Positions 33,988-45,036 of a DNA stretch of 64,000 nucleotides are shown piece by piece (positions within the stretch are counted from its first letter, which is position 1; each line of letters opens with the position of its first letter). Source of the stretch: Stictocephala bisonia (taxonomy: Eukaryota > Arthropoda > Insecta > Hemiptera > Membracidae). The stretch lies in the NCBI GenBank assembly GCA_035578905.1, contig JAQJVL010000542.1, positions 62,001 to 126,000 on the forward strand, written 5' to 3'. Below the pieces are notes generated by a model, which was given only the letters and a program-made list of their open reading frames with translations, was not told the DNA's origin and ran no database searches. Position numbers and translations under genes: made by a program.

Positions 33988-34429
33988 TGATAAGAGAGGA
34001 TCTTGATAAGTCCTTGGCTTACTGATAAGTGATTCCAATGATTTCCTACTTGTTTCAATTGGGAAAACCCAATTTTGACTTTTCTCTGTTTACATCTATA
34101 ACTCTGTCAGTCAGCTATCTCATTGACGTTTGTGCTTTAGCTGTTTGAAATAACAGAATATTAGCAGAAAAAAATATTAATTGAATCAGGAAATCACTGA
34201 ATTGAATTTTATAAAAGTACTGTAAATTGATTTTAAATGATCACTTACCACATTTTACACAATAATTATTCAAATTAATTTTGAACACACTGTTCTTATT
34301 TATAGGCACTTCAGTTAAGAACTAATACCACTCTAGCATTACTTATATTGAAAATAAGTTTGGGTCCAAACAATTTAAAATAAAAGAAAATTCACTGACA
34401 AACCTCCAACCCACTTAAACTTATGTAAA

Positions 34430-34760
34430 CACATCTACACCAGTCTAGGACAAGTAAGATGATCACAATGTCTTGTTACTAACTAAGTTCAAATTTTGCT
34501 CAGAAAGGGTCATTTATTAATAGCCCAATAACCAGGCAACTATGGGACCTACAGCTTTACATAGAATCCAAACCACATAGTATTGGTCTCATTTCCTGAT
34601 ACTCAATTCTCTCCCAAACACAACATTCCGACAGTGACTACCAGCCAACATGGACAACCCAGGCTTCTCTAGCAGTGTCCATGCCAATAGCAACCATTGA
34701 GCGGATGCCATGTCGCTATTACGAGAACCGAGCGTAGAACCTATTGCCTACAATCTCTAC
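34430..34760. repeat. Dispersed repeat R, copy 1
   Basis: It shares long blocks with 60370-60730: TTATTAATAGCCCAA, GGGACCTACAGCTTTAC, CTTCTCTAG.AGTGTCCA and AGCAACCAT...GCGGA. A shorter, more diverged relative lies at 50360-50600, and the TTAATAGCCCA word also occurs in the tRNA-SINE body at about 15040. Confidence 0.75.
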
Positions 34761-35584
34761 AAAGTACACAAAGTTTCTCATAAAAGCACCAGTTGGTCTT
34801 CCATATGCATTAGCTTTTTCTCATTTAACACTTTATATTCACTCTTCTATCCTTGGCCAGAGTCCATAGTACTTTAGAAATAAATATGTTTATGTTCATA
34901 ATTCAAATCAAAATTCAATACACATAAAACATTACTTTTTTATGTAAACCACTACTGTTAACATAAAACACTAAAGTAAGTAAAATAAAAACAATAAAGG
35001 TGACAAACAGAATAAAGTAATACGTCAGCAGACTGAAACAACACTGCTGGTGTTAGGGTACGAGTGTTTCTGGTAAGAGACTCTTGAGAGACATCAGCGT
35101 TTGTGCTGCAGACACAAGTGAAAATAAAATGTTTTATCAATTTAAATACATATGGCCCAAAGGAAACCTCCATGACATTACAATAAACTTATTTGAATTT
35201 CATCCCACCCCACTAAATATATGGTTTTTAGAACTCTCACTATTTTTAAATGCACTGTACATCATTATACATACAGTAGAAACCCTATTTTCCGTCAGGG
35301 GTTCGGGACCGCGGCCGTGAATAGGAGGATAGACGGATTATAGAGAATTCACCCACTCACACTTATATCGCTGGAAACTTATTATTAGTGCTTACACACG
35401 TTAAATTTTAATGCTGTATAGTACATATTGATTAATGAAATGAGAATGAAAAGGTTAGAAAAAAACACATGTTACAGAATGTAGGTCACAATTACGCTTT
35501 TATTACAGTAGGCCTAGTTTTAATATAATACATAAGCTTGCACATTATGTAATGAGCACAAAAATTAATTATCAATATTCTTAA

Positions 35585-36509
35585 CACATTCGCTACGTAA
35601 AATTCACCAATTGGATGTCGGGGAGCTGAAAATTTTTATTACATGAAAACTTACCTTTAGGTGTATGAAGTTGATTGAAGTTGGTAATAGCCTGATTCTT
35701 TGAGGTTTTCCTTGTAAAAATGACGTCACAAGTTTGGCCCCCACCGGTGGGGCCGCCGCACCTAGCGCTCGATCACAGTTGTTTGACCCTCACAAAATCA
35801 CTTGGAATGTCGTTTTATTGTACAAAACCTCCTTTTTTATGTAAAATACTTGGTAGTTCAGTACCTCAGTGGTCAAAATACCTCAGTAAAATGAAATGAC
35901 GTCATAAGTTTGGCACCCACCGGTGGGGGCGCAGCACCTAGCGCTCGATCACCGTTGTTTGACCCACACAAAATCACTTGGAATATCGTTTTATTGTACA
36001 AAACCTCCTTTTTTATGTAAAATACTTGGTAGTTCAGTACCTCAGTGGTCAAAATACCTCAGTAAAATACCTCAGTAGTCAAAATATAGCCCGACACAAT
36101 TTCCAGAGTTCGGCAGTAAAATAATCTTCAAAATACACACAAATAATTTAGTCACAATAATTAAAATATTGAAATATATGTACAGACAGTAATACAATAT
36201 ATACACACTCAACACAAAGCACCAGGAATATAACTATAAGTATTAGTCTATAAGAACAGCATGAAACGGTACGCACCCACCGGTGGGGGCTCAGCTATAT
36301 GGTAGAGGTCGTAGAACTCGAAACTAACAACGCGGCAAGTAAGGTTAGGTTACTAGGCAACGAAGCAAGGTGGAACAAAACAAATACAACGAATGGCTGG
36401 GCCAGTCTGGGCTTTCTAGTAAACAGTGACTCAAGCCCCCACCGGTGGGGGCGCCGTGATTCGGATACAGACCCTGCCCCCACCGGTGGGGGCAGCCGCA
36501 GCAAATGTG
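35585..36509. mobile_element. piggyBac-like MITE, 925 bp, TTAA target sites
   Basis: The left end TTAA|CACATTCGCTACG and the right end, read inward, TTAA|CACATTTGCTGCG match at 11 of 13 bases. Inside are five copies of a palindrome built on CCACCGGTGG (35741, 35917, 36277, 36439, 36480), most extended to CCCCCACCGGTGGGGG. A 176-bp direct duplication spans 35718-36070. TTAA duplication is specific to piggyBac-type transposition. No transposase is encoded. Confidence 0.75.
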
Positions 36510-36799
36510 TTAAATGGCAACTGCAGTACAGTGTAATATATTAAAGCCCAGTTCCCATGGCCAGTGTTTTCGCAGACATCAAGCGGCCCAATGTCGGTAC
36601 ATGGATAGCGTGTCGCCTGTGTATCATCAGACATGACCATTCCAAATCAAATCAAATATTCTTTATTACACATATTCATAGAGAACAGAGTTAGCGTCAA
36701 TGAAGAAATGGTTTTGTTAAAATAGTATCAAGTCAGTGTATGTAGTGAGTCGGTGTCCTGCAGGAACTCTTGAACAGAGTAAAATGTCCTTTCCAGTAG

Positions 36800-39545
36800 C
36801 CAGGTGTGGAGTGCCTCTTTGATTTTCTTCACTGAAAGTTGTTTCAGCGTGTCAGATAGTGTTGAAGAACAATGCTCCTCTGTATGTAGGTTTCTTTTCT
36901 ATCAGTGTCAGACGGTGTTGTTCAAGCAGGAAGTTGTTCCTCTGTCTGTTGTTGTATTGGTGCCTGTTACCCGTTCTTGTTTGACCTGATTTTGTAGAGT
37001 AGAGGTCCCAAGGTATTTGAAAGCTTCACGGCATGAGGCTATTTGCTCCAGTCCTTTTAGTGATCGGATTGTTTGCTTTTATATAATCAGCACTCTTAGG
37101 AGGTTTGTGACTGTTGTTCCCCCCAGGCTATTACCCCGTACCTTAGGTGACTTTCAAAAAGTGAGTTGTATGCTGTCATTTCTGTTTGGATGTTTGTAAC
37201 TTGATTTATTCTTCTTACCTACATGGTAAGAAAACTGCTGTTTAGTTTTTTGCAGAGCTGATTAATATGTTCTTCCCAAGATAAATTTTGATCTATAGTT
37301 ACTCCTAGATATTTTGCTGTTTCTCCTGTTTGAATTTCTGGAAGGCCTTGGTAATGATTTTTAGTTGCGGTAATGATAAGTTTTTGAGTTTTTGATTCGT
37401 TCAGCACAAGGTCATTTTGATGGCGGTATTGTTTTGCCATGCTAAAGGCAATGAAAGAAGTAATGTCTAACTTTTCTTTGTTCTTGTCTGCTAAGAGCAG
37501 AGCAGTGTCGTCAGCAAACATTACCAATTCACAATGATCCTGAAGTTATCTTGTGAAGTCATTTGTTAATAAGATATATAGGACAGGTCCAAGCACAGAG
37601 CCTTGGGAACACCTCTGCTCATTGGGAGTTTGTCAGATTTAGTGTTGTATATTGTGTTGTCTACTAGGTGAGTGAGTTCTACCTGTTGCTCAGATAGCTC
37701 TTGAACCAGTCAAGCTCCCTGTCAGCTATTCTTAGGGATTGTAGTTTTTTAGTTATGAGTCCATAGTCCAGGCAGTCAAATGCTTTACTAAAGTCTAGTA
37801 GTATACTTGTTGTAATGCATCCTTCTTCCAGACTATTTAAGAGAGTTTCAGTCAGTTGAACTATTGCTGTTGTTGTAGATTTGTCTTTTAGAAAGCCATG
37901 TTGTCTCTTGGTGAGGAGGTTGTGCTGAGTGAGGTGGTTTAGATGCCTACTTAATACAACACGTTCTAGTATTTTAGATAGTGTTGAAATTAGAAAGATG
38001 GGGCGATAGCTATTGGCCTCGTTTTGTGCTCCACTTTTGTATTTGGGATAAATCTTCGCTAGTTTAAGTTCAGAAGGGAATACCCCTTGGGTAAGTGACT
38101 TATCAATACTATTTGTTAAAGGGCCAATAATTCAGTATTTGCAGTGCTTTATTGGTTTGGAACTGATCTCATCATTCTCAGCTGATCTATTAGATTTCAA
38201 TGAGTCAATGATTTTTTTCTATTTCAATTCTATTAGGCGAAGAGAATGGAAGTTTGGGTGTGTGATGTGGATTTCTTGGTTCTATTAAAAGTAGATTTTG
38301 TTTATCTTGTGTGTTTTTGATTAGTGTTCTATCTGCTATTTTAGGGAAGAAGCAATTTAGATGATTTGCAATGTCTGGGGGAGACTCTAACACTCTTTCT
38401 TCAGTTCTCAAGTGGTCTAATTGTGTTTTAGTTTGCTTTACTTTCCTGTTATTGTTTATGACCTTTCACATAGCTTTTTGTTTATTTTCAGAGCTTTGTA
38501 TGAAGTCTATATTTAGTTGTTTATGTAATGTTTCAAGTTTGAGGTCGTATGATTTCTTCTTTCGAGCTGATTCTTGCTTGTCCTCTGGGTGACCAGTAGT
38601 GATCTCTCTATTTAGGGCTTCTAAGAAGTAATTTTTTAGCTTTTGACTTTCAGCATCCCACATGTTTTTATTTTGTTTTTTCTTTTGTTTTACGGTTTTG
38701 AATGGGCATGCGATGTTCAATGGTGATTGAAGTATTCTGTTAAAGGTGCTATATGCACTTTCTACATCATTGTCTCTTACGACTTGCGTCCAGTCTTGTA
38801 ATTGGAGATTCTGCTTAAGGTCATCCAGGGTTTTATTGCTAAAGATTTTTATCTTTGATAGCTGGGTTGTTGAGTAATTTGTTTTTTCTATGTTTATCTT
38901 GCACTTTTGAGCAATATGATCTGAAAGCTGTTTGTACCACTTGAGAGGATATCTCGGAGTCATTAGTGTTTGTGCATATGAAGTCAATTGAGGTTTGACT
39001 ATGGGTTGTTATTCTAGTTGGGGGCAGGTGGAGCCTATGGATGCCGTAGCTCTCAAGTATTCCATTTAGGTTTCTTGTTTCTTTGCTTTCCACTAGATTG
39101 TCAACGTTTATGTCTCTCATCAAAATTACGGGATTGTTTGGCGAAGTGATTTTGTCAAGTTCTGAAGAGATGATGTCTATGGCTGTGTCTAGGTTGTTAT
39201 TTGGCACTCTATAGATGCCCATCAGGTGAAGACAAATTTGTTTTATTTTAATTTTCAGCAGTATAGTTTCGCAGATAGTTTCTGTTGGGGAGCCTGATAC
39301 TGAAGCTACTGTGATCTAATTTTTGAGGTTAGAGTGGTAAATGGCGACGCCCCCTTTCCTGTGTTCTGTTCTAGTAAAGCCCCCTACAAGTGTATACCCA
39401 GGTAGTCTGGTATTCTCAAGTTTTTCAAGGCTTAGACTGTGTTCGGTGAGTATTACAAGGTCTGGATTTGATTCATGCAGAAAATGCATTAGTCTCTCAA
39501 TTTTGTTTTAGAGCCCATCTATGTTTTGGTGAATTATAGTGAGTT
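36800..39545 (-). pseudogene. LINE ORF2: endonuclease and reverse transcriptase
   Basis: The endonuclease starts near 39545 and runs through ILTEHSLSL, GGVAIYHS, IYRVPNNNLDT, MRDINVDNL (for the usual GDFN) and SIDFICTN (38900-39222). The linker and palm continue at 38466-38987. The RT catalytic box is MFADDTALL at 37495-37527, followed by YLGVTIDQNLSWEEHI. The C-terminal part, near 37060-37200, contains one copy of the RYGVIAWG...VTNLL motif that became the minisatellite. Multiple stops and shifts are present. Confidence 0.8.
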
Positions 39546-39639
39546 CTGGTTTAGGTTTTTTATGTTTGGAGTTTTTTGGGATTAGTATTTGTTTTAATTT
39601 TGGGCTTTTTCATGTTGTAACTGCCTAAAAAATTATGTT

Positions 39640-40945
39640 GGGTGCTGGAGAACAACAAACATCCAAACAGAAATGACAGCATACTACTCACTTTTTGAAA
39701 GTCACCTAAGATACGGGGTAATAGCCTAGGGGGAACAACAGTCACAAACCTCCTAAGATACGGGGTAATAGCCTGGGGTGAACAACAGTCACAAACCTCC
39801 TAAGATACGGGGTAATAGCCTAGGGGGAACTACAGTCACAAACCTCCTAAGATACGGGGTAATAGCCTAGGGGGAACAACAGTCACAAACCTCCTAAGAT
39901 ACGGGGTAATAGCCTAGGGGGAACAACAGTCACAAACCTCCTAAGATACGGGGTAATAGCCTAGGGGGAACAACAGTCACAAACCTCCTAAGATACGGGG
40001 TAATAGCCTAGGGGGAACAACAGTCACAAACCTCCTAAGATACGGGGTAATAGCCTAGGGGGAACAACAGTCACAAACCTCCTAAGATACGGGGTAATAG
40101 CCTAGGGGGAACAACAGTCACAAACCTCCTAAGATATGGGGTAATAGCCTGGGGGGAACAACAGTCACAAACCTCCTAAGATACGGGGTAATAGCCTAGG
40201 GGGAACAACAGTCACAAACCTCCTAAGATACGGGGTAATAGCCTGGGCGGAACAACAGTCACAAACCTCCTAAGATACGGGGTAATAGCCTGGGGGGAAC
40301 AACAGTCACAAACCTCCTAAGATACGGGGTAATAGCCTGGGGGGAACAACAGTCACAAACCTCCTAAGATACGAGGTAATAGCCTGGGGGGAACAACAGT
40401 CACAAACCTCCTAAGATACGGGGTAATAGCCTGGGGGGAACAACAGTCACAAACCTCCTAAGATACGGGGTAATAGCCTGGGGGGAACAACAGTCACAAA
40501 CCTCCTAAGATACGGGGTAATAGCCTGGGGGGAACAACAGTCACAAACCTCCTAAGATACGGGGTAATAGCCTAGGGGGAACAACAGTCACAAACCTCCT
40601 AAGATACGGGGTAATAGCCTGGGGGGAACAACAGTCACAAACCTCCTAAGATATGGGGTAATAGCCTAGGGGGAACAACAGTCACAAACCTCCTAAGATA
40701 CGGGGTAATAGCCTGGGAGGAACAATAGTCACAAACCTCCTAAGATACGGGGTAATAGCCTAGGGGGAACAACAGTCACAAACCTCCTAAGATACGGGGT
40801 AATAGCCTGGGGGGAACAACAGTCACAAACCTCCTAAGATACGGGGTAATAGCCTAGGGGGAACAACAGTCACAAACCTCCTAAGAAAGCTGATTATATA
40901 AAAGCGAACAATCCGATCACTAAAAGGACTGGAGCAAATAGCCTC
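39640..40945 (+). mobile_element. Inverted LINE RT fragment containing the minisatellite
   Basis: The plus strand reads the same C-terminal RT region as minus 37040-37200: SLFESHLRYGVIA before the array, and IRSLKGLEQIASCRE after it. It therefore lies opposite to the LINE around it, as an inverted internal segment. Confidence 0.75.
39703..40890. repeat. 47-bp minisatellite, 25 units, derived from LINE coding sequence
   Basis: The word TAAGATACGGGGTAATAGCC recurs every 47 bp from 39707 to the final partial unit at 40882, which gives exactly 25 periods. Units differ mainly at the A/G in GCCT(A/G)GGGGG. One period covers the LINE codons for RYGVIAWGG and VTNLL. Because 47 is not a multiple of three, the array cannot be read as one protein. 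Confidence 0.95.
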
Positions 40946-40954
40946 ATGCCGTGA

Positions 40955-42011
40955 ACTGATTGTATCTCTTTCAATCAGCTTAATCTGTCTGTCGTAGAAG
41001 TCTTGGTAGCTTTCACCAGGATGCTGTAATTGGAGCTTGGATGCTGTAATTGAAGGAGATATTGAGACTTTGAATTTATTGTTATTTCCGTTGAGATTTT
41101 CGTTTTTAGTATTGACTGTTGGCTGTGGGGGCTGATTATGTTGTAATTTGCACTCTTTCATCTGCTCTTTTCATTGTTGTTTTCTTGTTGTCACATTTTT
41201 CTCTCTAAGTTTTAGTGCTTGTAGAGATGCACTGAAAAAGGTTTTCTTATATTTATTCTTACTGGGATAGGGTGTTGAATTTTGATATATTCCAGTAATG
41301 GGTGGGGTCGTGTCAGAAGTTGAGATTTGAAGAGCTGCAGATAGGTTAGATAACTGGGATTATTGTTTTTCCTCCCTTCTTTGTGTTCCTACGTCTTTAA
41401 AGTCTATGGAGTCTTGTTGTAGGATTAGATTATTTACTTTTTTCTTAAGTTGTTCTACTTCCTGTAGAAGGTTTTTAATTTTAAATTTGTCATTGGAAAT
41501 AGTTTTTTCTGTGTCTCTGTCATGTTCCTCAAATATTCTTTGCAATTCATTCCTCATTTGCTTTTCTTTTGCCAATTTTTCCTCGGTGTCATTAATTTTC
41601 TCTACAAGTATATTATGTTTGTATAGCATTGCTTCCTTTTCGCTTTGTAGATCTTCAACTTGTATTTGGTAGTTGGGATAGCTGTTATTGAATTTTTAAG
41701 CTCTTGAAGTTCCAGTAATAATTTGGAGTGTTGTTCGTTCAGTTCCATCAATTTCATTTTGAATTCTTGATTTTAAATTAGTAGGGCATTGCCAACTTCT
41801 GCTGCGAGGTTTAAAGGTCACTGTTGTCTATATTCTGTATTTTTTCTTTTATTTCGTTCATGTTTGGATTTTTTGATATTTCAGACATGGGTTTTTTGGG
41901 ACAGTTTTCACAGATCCACGAGTTAATTTCCTCTTTAGTAAGTTTTTCAGTTGTTTTTCTGTTATATTCACACAGCCTGCATAGTACCATAAGTTGCATT
42001 GACCAGTACAA
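40955..42011 (-). pseudogene. LINE ORF1: PHD-like zinc finger, coiled coil, C-terminal block
   Basis: From 42011: VLCRLCEYNRKTTEKLT, then INSWICENCPKK, a C..C...C..C finger of PHD type. At 41360-41629 there is a long charged heptad region (KINDTEEKLAKEKQMRNELQ; EVEQLKKKVNNL), a coiled coil. At about 40955-41161: HPGESYQDFYDRQIKLIERD. LINE ORF1 proteins of this type bind element RNA. It is broken by stops between the blocks and cut off where the inverted fragment begins. Confidence 0.65.
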
Positions 42012-42040
42012 AGTATTGAGGAATATTTAACCCCTACATT

Positions 42041-42459
42041 TCATATACCACATGGTTATCTTGGAGTTTTAGAGATACTCACTGTTCCAACGGCCCGTGA
42101 CCTGTGCAGGCGTCGTAGCTTAACATTTCATCTCCGACCACAGGCCTTTGTAGTGCCGCCTCTTTCCCCATGTTGTATGGGATCTGTTCAGGCAGCTCCG
42201 GACGGCCTGTCCGTACGTCAGGCGTACACAGGCGAGCTGTTCCAACAAGCTGTTATCTGCTAGACAGCAGACAAGGCCTTACGGATGACAGGCCGTTGGA
42301 ACTAAGCTTATGAGGGCTAGACGGCTGGAGGGAGAAATTTTCGTCTTCCAGACGGATAAGTCATACGGCAATTGTCATATCATGGCGTGACAAACCCAGA
42401 CATTGACGGATAATAGAACCTGGCGGAAAATAGGGTGACAGACAATCGGATTTTCACTG
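42041..42459. other. GC-rich right part of the pogo-type shell
   Basis: Non-coding, with words such as GGCCTGTCCGTACGTCAGGC and GACGGATAA. It resembles the remaining left shell at 36514-36645 only in short words. No gene. Confidence 0.4.
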
Positions 42460-42461
42460 TA

Positions 42462-43334
42462 TTATATTTCATTCTAAGAAAATTGACAGTTATATAAATG
42501 TATTTTAAATACTTCAGATATTGACTCTTCCTTCTTTTTTATTCTATAAATAATAAAATTTGTAACAAAACATCCTCATTTATACGATGAATTAAAAGAT
42601 AATAGTTAAGATAATAATAGATGTGTCAATGTACATACACTAATTACCCTAATCAGAGGTTATCCTTATATGAAAAGAGCTCTTTGTATATGGGGATTAA
42701 AGTGTTCAGTAAAATATCCGTTAGACTGAAGTTACTCATCAAATTTAACAAATAAATATAAACTTGGTTAAGCACTTTTTGGGATTTTTCTACATTTTAA
42801 AATTCAATAGTCACAGGAAAATTCAATAGCTAATACTTAATTAGCTAAACATACTACCCTCCTTTTAAGTTTAAGTGATAGAGAGGACTCTATAGTCGTA
42901 ACTTCGCCTATAAATAAAGTCATTTTTCATTTCAAATCATTTCTGTTACAATACCGTAACAAGAATTATATTTCTTGTAAAAAGGCTTTTTATGTAACTA
43001 AAAAAATGAAATAAAAAATCTGATTCAAAGCCCTTTACACAACATACCAGTAGATTGTCTTGTTGTATGGTTCTACTTATAAATTGCAGGTTCCTAATAT
43101 ACTGTACAAATCTTTCTTTGAATGAGGTTTCTCACTGTATGCAAAACACTCTTAACACAACAATATATTCTACAATGTAAAATCAACTACATATATACAT
43201 TGACATAAATTAAATAAAAGATAACATAGTAAAATTATATGACAAAGTGGGATTTTACAGCAATGTATTCTTCAATATAAAATCAACTAATGGTAGACAT
43301 AAATATAATACAAGATAACAAAGGATATATTTAC
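42462..43334. other. AT-rich DNA; no gene seen
   Basis: Strongly AT-rich, with no repeat or coding signal that could be supported. Probably intron. Confidence 0.45.
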
Positions 43335-43421
43335 CACATGGCCCATTGCGTTTATTTTTTCCAATATTTTTCGCTCTATAGACTTCACATCAGATGAGGT
43401 AGGAGTCGAATATCCTTTTGG
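43335..43421 (-). CDS. Candidate exon D (87 nt), phase 0
   Basis: On the minus strand, acceptor CTGTTTTTAAAG and donor GTAAAT flank 87 nt. Only the phase-0 frame is open; it starts PKGYSTPTSSDVKSIERK and continues as a charged helix ending INAMGHV. Length and phase are symmetric but differ from the phase-2 A, B and C exons, so it could not be spliced directly between them without changing frame. It may belong to another part of the gene or to another gene, or be a chance. The composition looks protein-like. No second copy was found in the window. Confidence 0.35.
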
Positions 43422-45036
43422 CTTTAAAAACAGACAACAAGGTAAATTAAACAGCTGCTAGAGATTATTATCTCTGCTACTTATGATGAAAATTCATTTA
43501 ACCTCGGTAATCCTGAATTTATAAACGAATGTCTACGCAGTTGCAGAATTTAGATTACAAAATCTACTAAAAAAACAGGGTACAATTTTTAATTTTAGAA
43601 GTGCATTACATGATCTTTAACAAATAAAATATATATAAAAAATTTTTTTACTTTCATTGAGATGTACAAATCAGGAGAAAAAACTGTTGAAATTATATTA
43701 TTTGGCAAGAAACTATATAAATGAACAATATTAAAAAAGTTTATCTGTATTAAAAAGAATTAAAAGTTGAAAGTAAAAATAAGTAAAAAACTTAAAAAAA
43801 ACAAACATTAACTATTAAGTTTACTTTAATTTAAATTATTTACTTATTTATTTACAGCATCACAATACTTTTGACGTTAGCAGATAAATTCTTGCTTAAA
43901 CAGGAAACTAGTCAATAAAGAGAATAAAAACAAGTGCAATGACAAACATCGATAAAAATTAAAACTAGACCACTAGAGTAACAAAACAGTATTCAATATT
44001 AATTTTCATCCAAGTTATCATTTAGAAATTTCTCTATTGAGTTTATAAGTTCTTTTTATGTGGAAAGTTTTTAAAGATTTTGACAACTGTTTTGAGTTTT
44101 CCATTAATGTGGAATTTATTTTTAAAATTTCGAAGGGTACTGTGAAAATCATTCGTGAGCTTGTACGTCAGAAGTCACATTCATTACGTATGAATGGCTT
44201 CTACTAAAGTCCTCCCACCCGTGCTCCCAGACATGAAAATTAATTTCTGACAACTCACATTACAAAAATATATTTAAATGCTGAATACTATTAATAAATC
44301 GGCTGTCTTATGGTTTTAAAAATACTTGGAAAACATATCAATAGCCATAATTTATAGACTACTTTGAAAAAATAAGCCAAAATAGTTGGTCACTCAAGCC
44401 AATTGAATAATGATTTTTAGTAATAATAAAGATATTTTTGGTTATAGTAAATTGTGCTAAGAGTGGTACTCAATTTACTCTCGGAGCTTGAGATCTTCGG
44501 TTAGTTTCCCTGGGTGGGGGAGGGTAAAATTGCACCGCAAATCCCCTGGTGTTGACCCAGTGTCATAAGAAAATCTGAGTGTAAAAACTTGTATAGCAAA
44601 CTCTGGTAACAAACACTGGAACTAACAACATTGGGACCCGACATGCTAACCACACATACCTGAACACATCATCATACAGCACAAGTGGTCTTTGGAGCCC
44701 ATTCGCAGGTTAATATTGTTGTTATTATTAAAAAATTTGGGTTTAAATGCTGAGTTGATATATAGTATTACTGTTCATTTAGTCACTGTTCATATACGTG
44801 TATATTGAAATTACAGTCAAAAATATAATCTTTAAATATGAAATTAAATTAAATTAAATTTTTTTTTTTTTTTTGTTACTTAGGTTGTTCAATCAAAAAT
44901 TATTTAAAAATATATTTATCGTATGGTTTTTGTCAACTACCATTCAGTATTTTTTTTAAAGCTTTGATATATATTTGGATTAAGATCCAAAAGTCATGCA
45001 ATATATAATATAAAATAAAAGTGATATCCTGTCACA
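43422..45036. other. AT-rich DNA; no gene seen
   Basis: Contains a short copy of a dispersed repeat near 44165-44260 (CTTCTACTAAAGTCCTCCCA ... TCCCAGACAT), which recurs at 50540-50600. An unassigned moderate-GC patch lies at 44480-44700. No supportable exon. Confidence 0.45.

Larger units (their letters stand above)
33657..35271. other. AT-rich DNA with dispersed repeats; no gene seen
   Basis: Apart from the two repeat features below, nothing coding was supported. Open frames at 34958-35320 lack motifs. Confidence 0.45.
36646..42040 (-). mobile_element. LINE with ORF1 and ORF2, carrying an inverted RT fragment and minisatellite
   Basis: On the minus strand: ORF1 (42011 to about 40955), then ORF2 (39545 to about 36800). 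The 3' end has AATAAAGAATATTTGATTTG and TTTGA repeats at 36646-36675. Between ORF1 and ORF2 sits a plus-strand piece (39640-40945) of the same LINE's C-terminal RT region. ORF1 with a PHD-like finger and the short-repeat 3' end suggest a CR1-group LINE. Confidence 0.8.
35274..42459. mobile_element. Pogo/Tigger-type shell with TA target sites, enlarged by nested insertions
   Basis: The left end CAGTAGAAACCCTATTTTCC is preceded by TA. The right end, read inward, is CAGTGAAAATCCGATTGTC followed by CACCCTATTTTCCGCCAGG, with TA outside. The shared word CCCTATTTTCCG(T/C)CAGG defines an imperfect terminal repeat, with extra bases at the right tip. The interior is mostly other elements (35585-36509 and 36646-42040). 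About 420 bp of GC-rich shell sequence remains on the right. No transposase is seen, so this was probably a non-autonomous element. Confidence 0.55.

Noticed and set aside
39703..40890. CRISPR array or centromeric satellite
   Set aside because: Units are head-to-tail without spacers and derive from the LINE coding sequence; only 25 copies.
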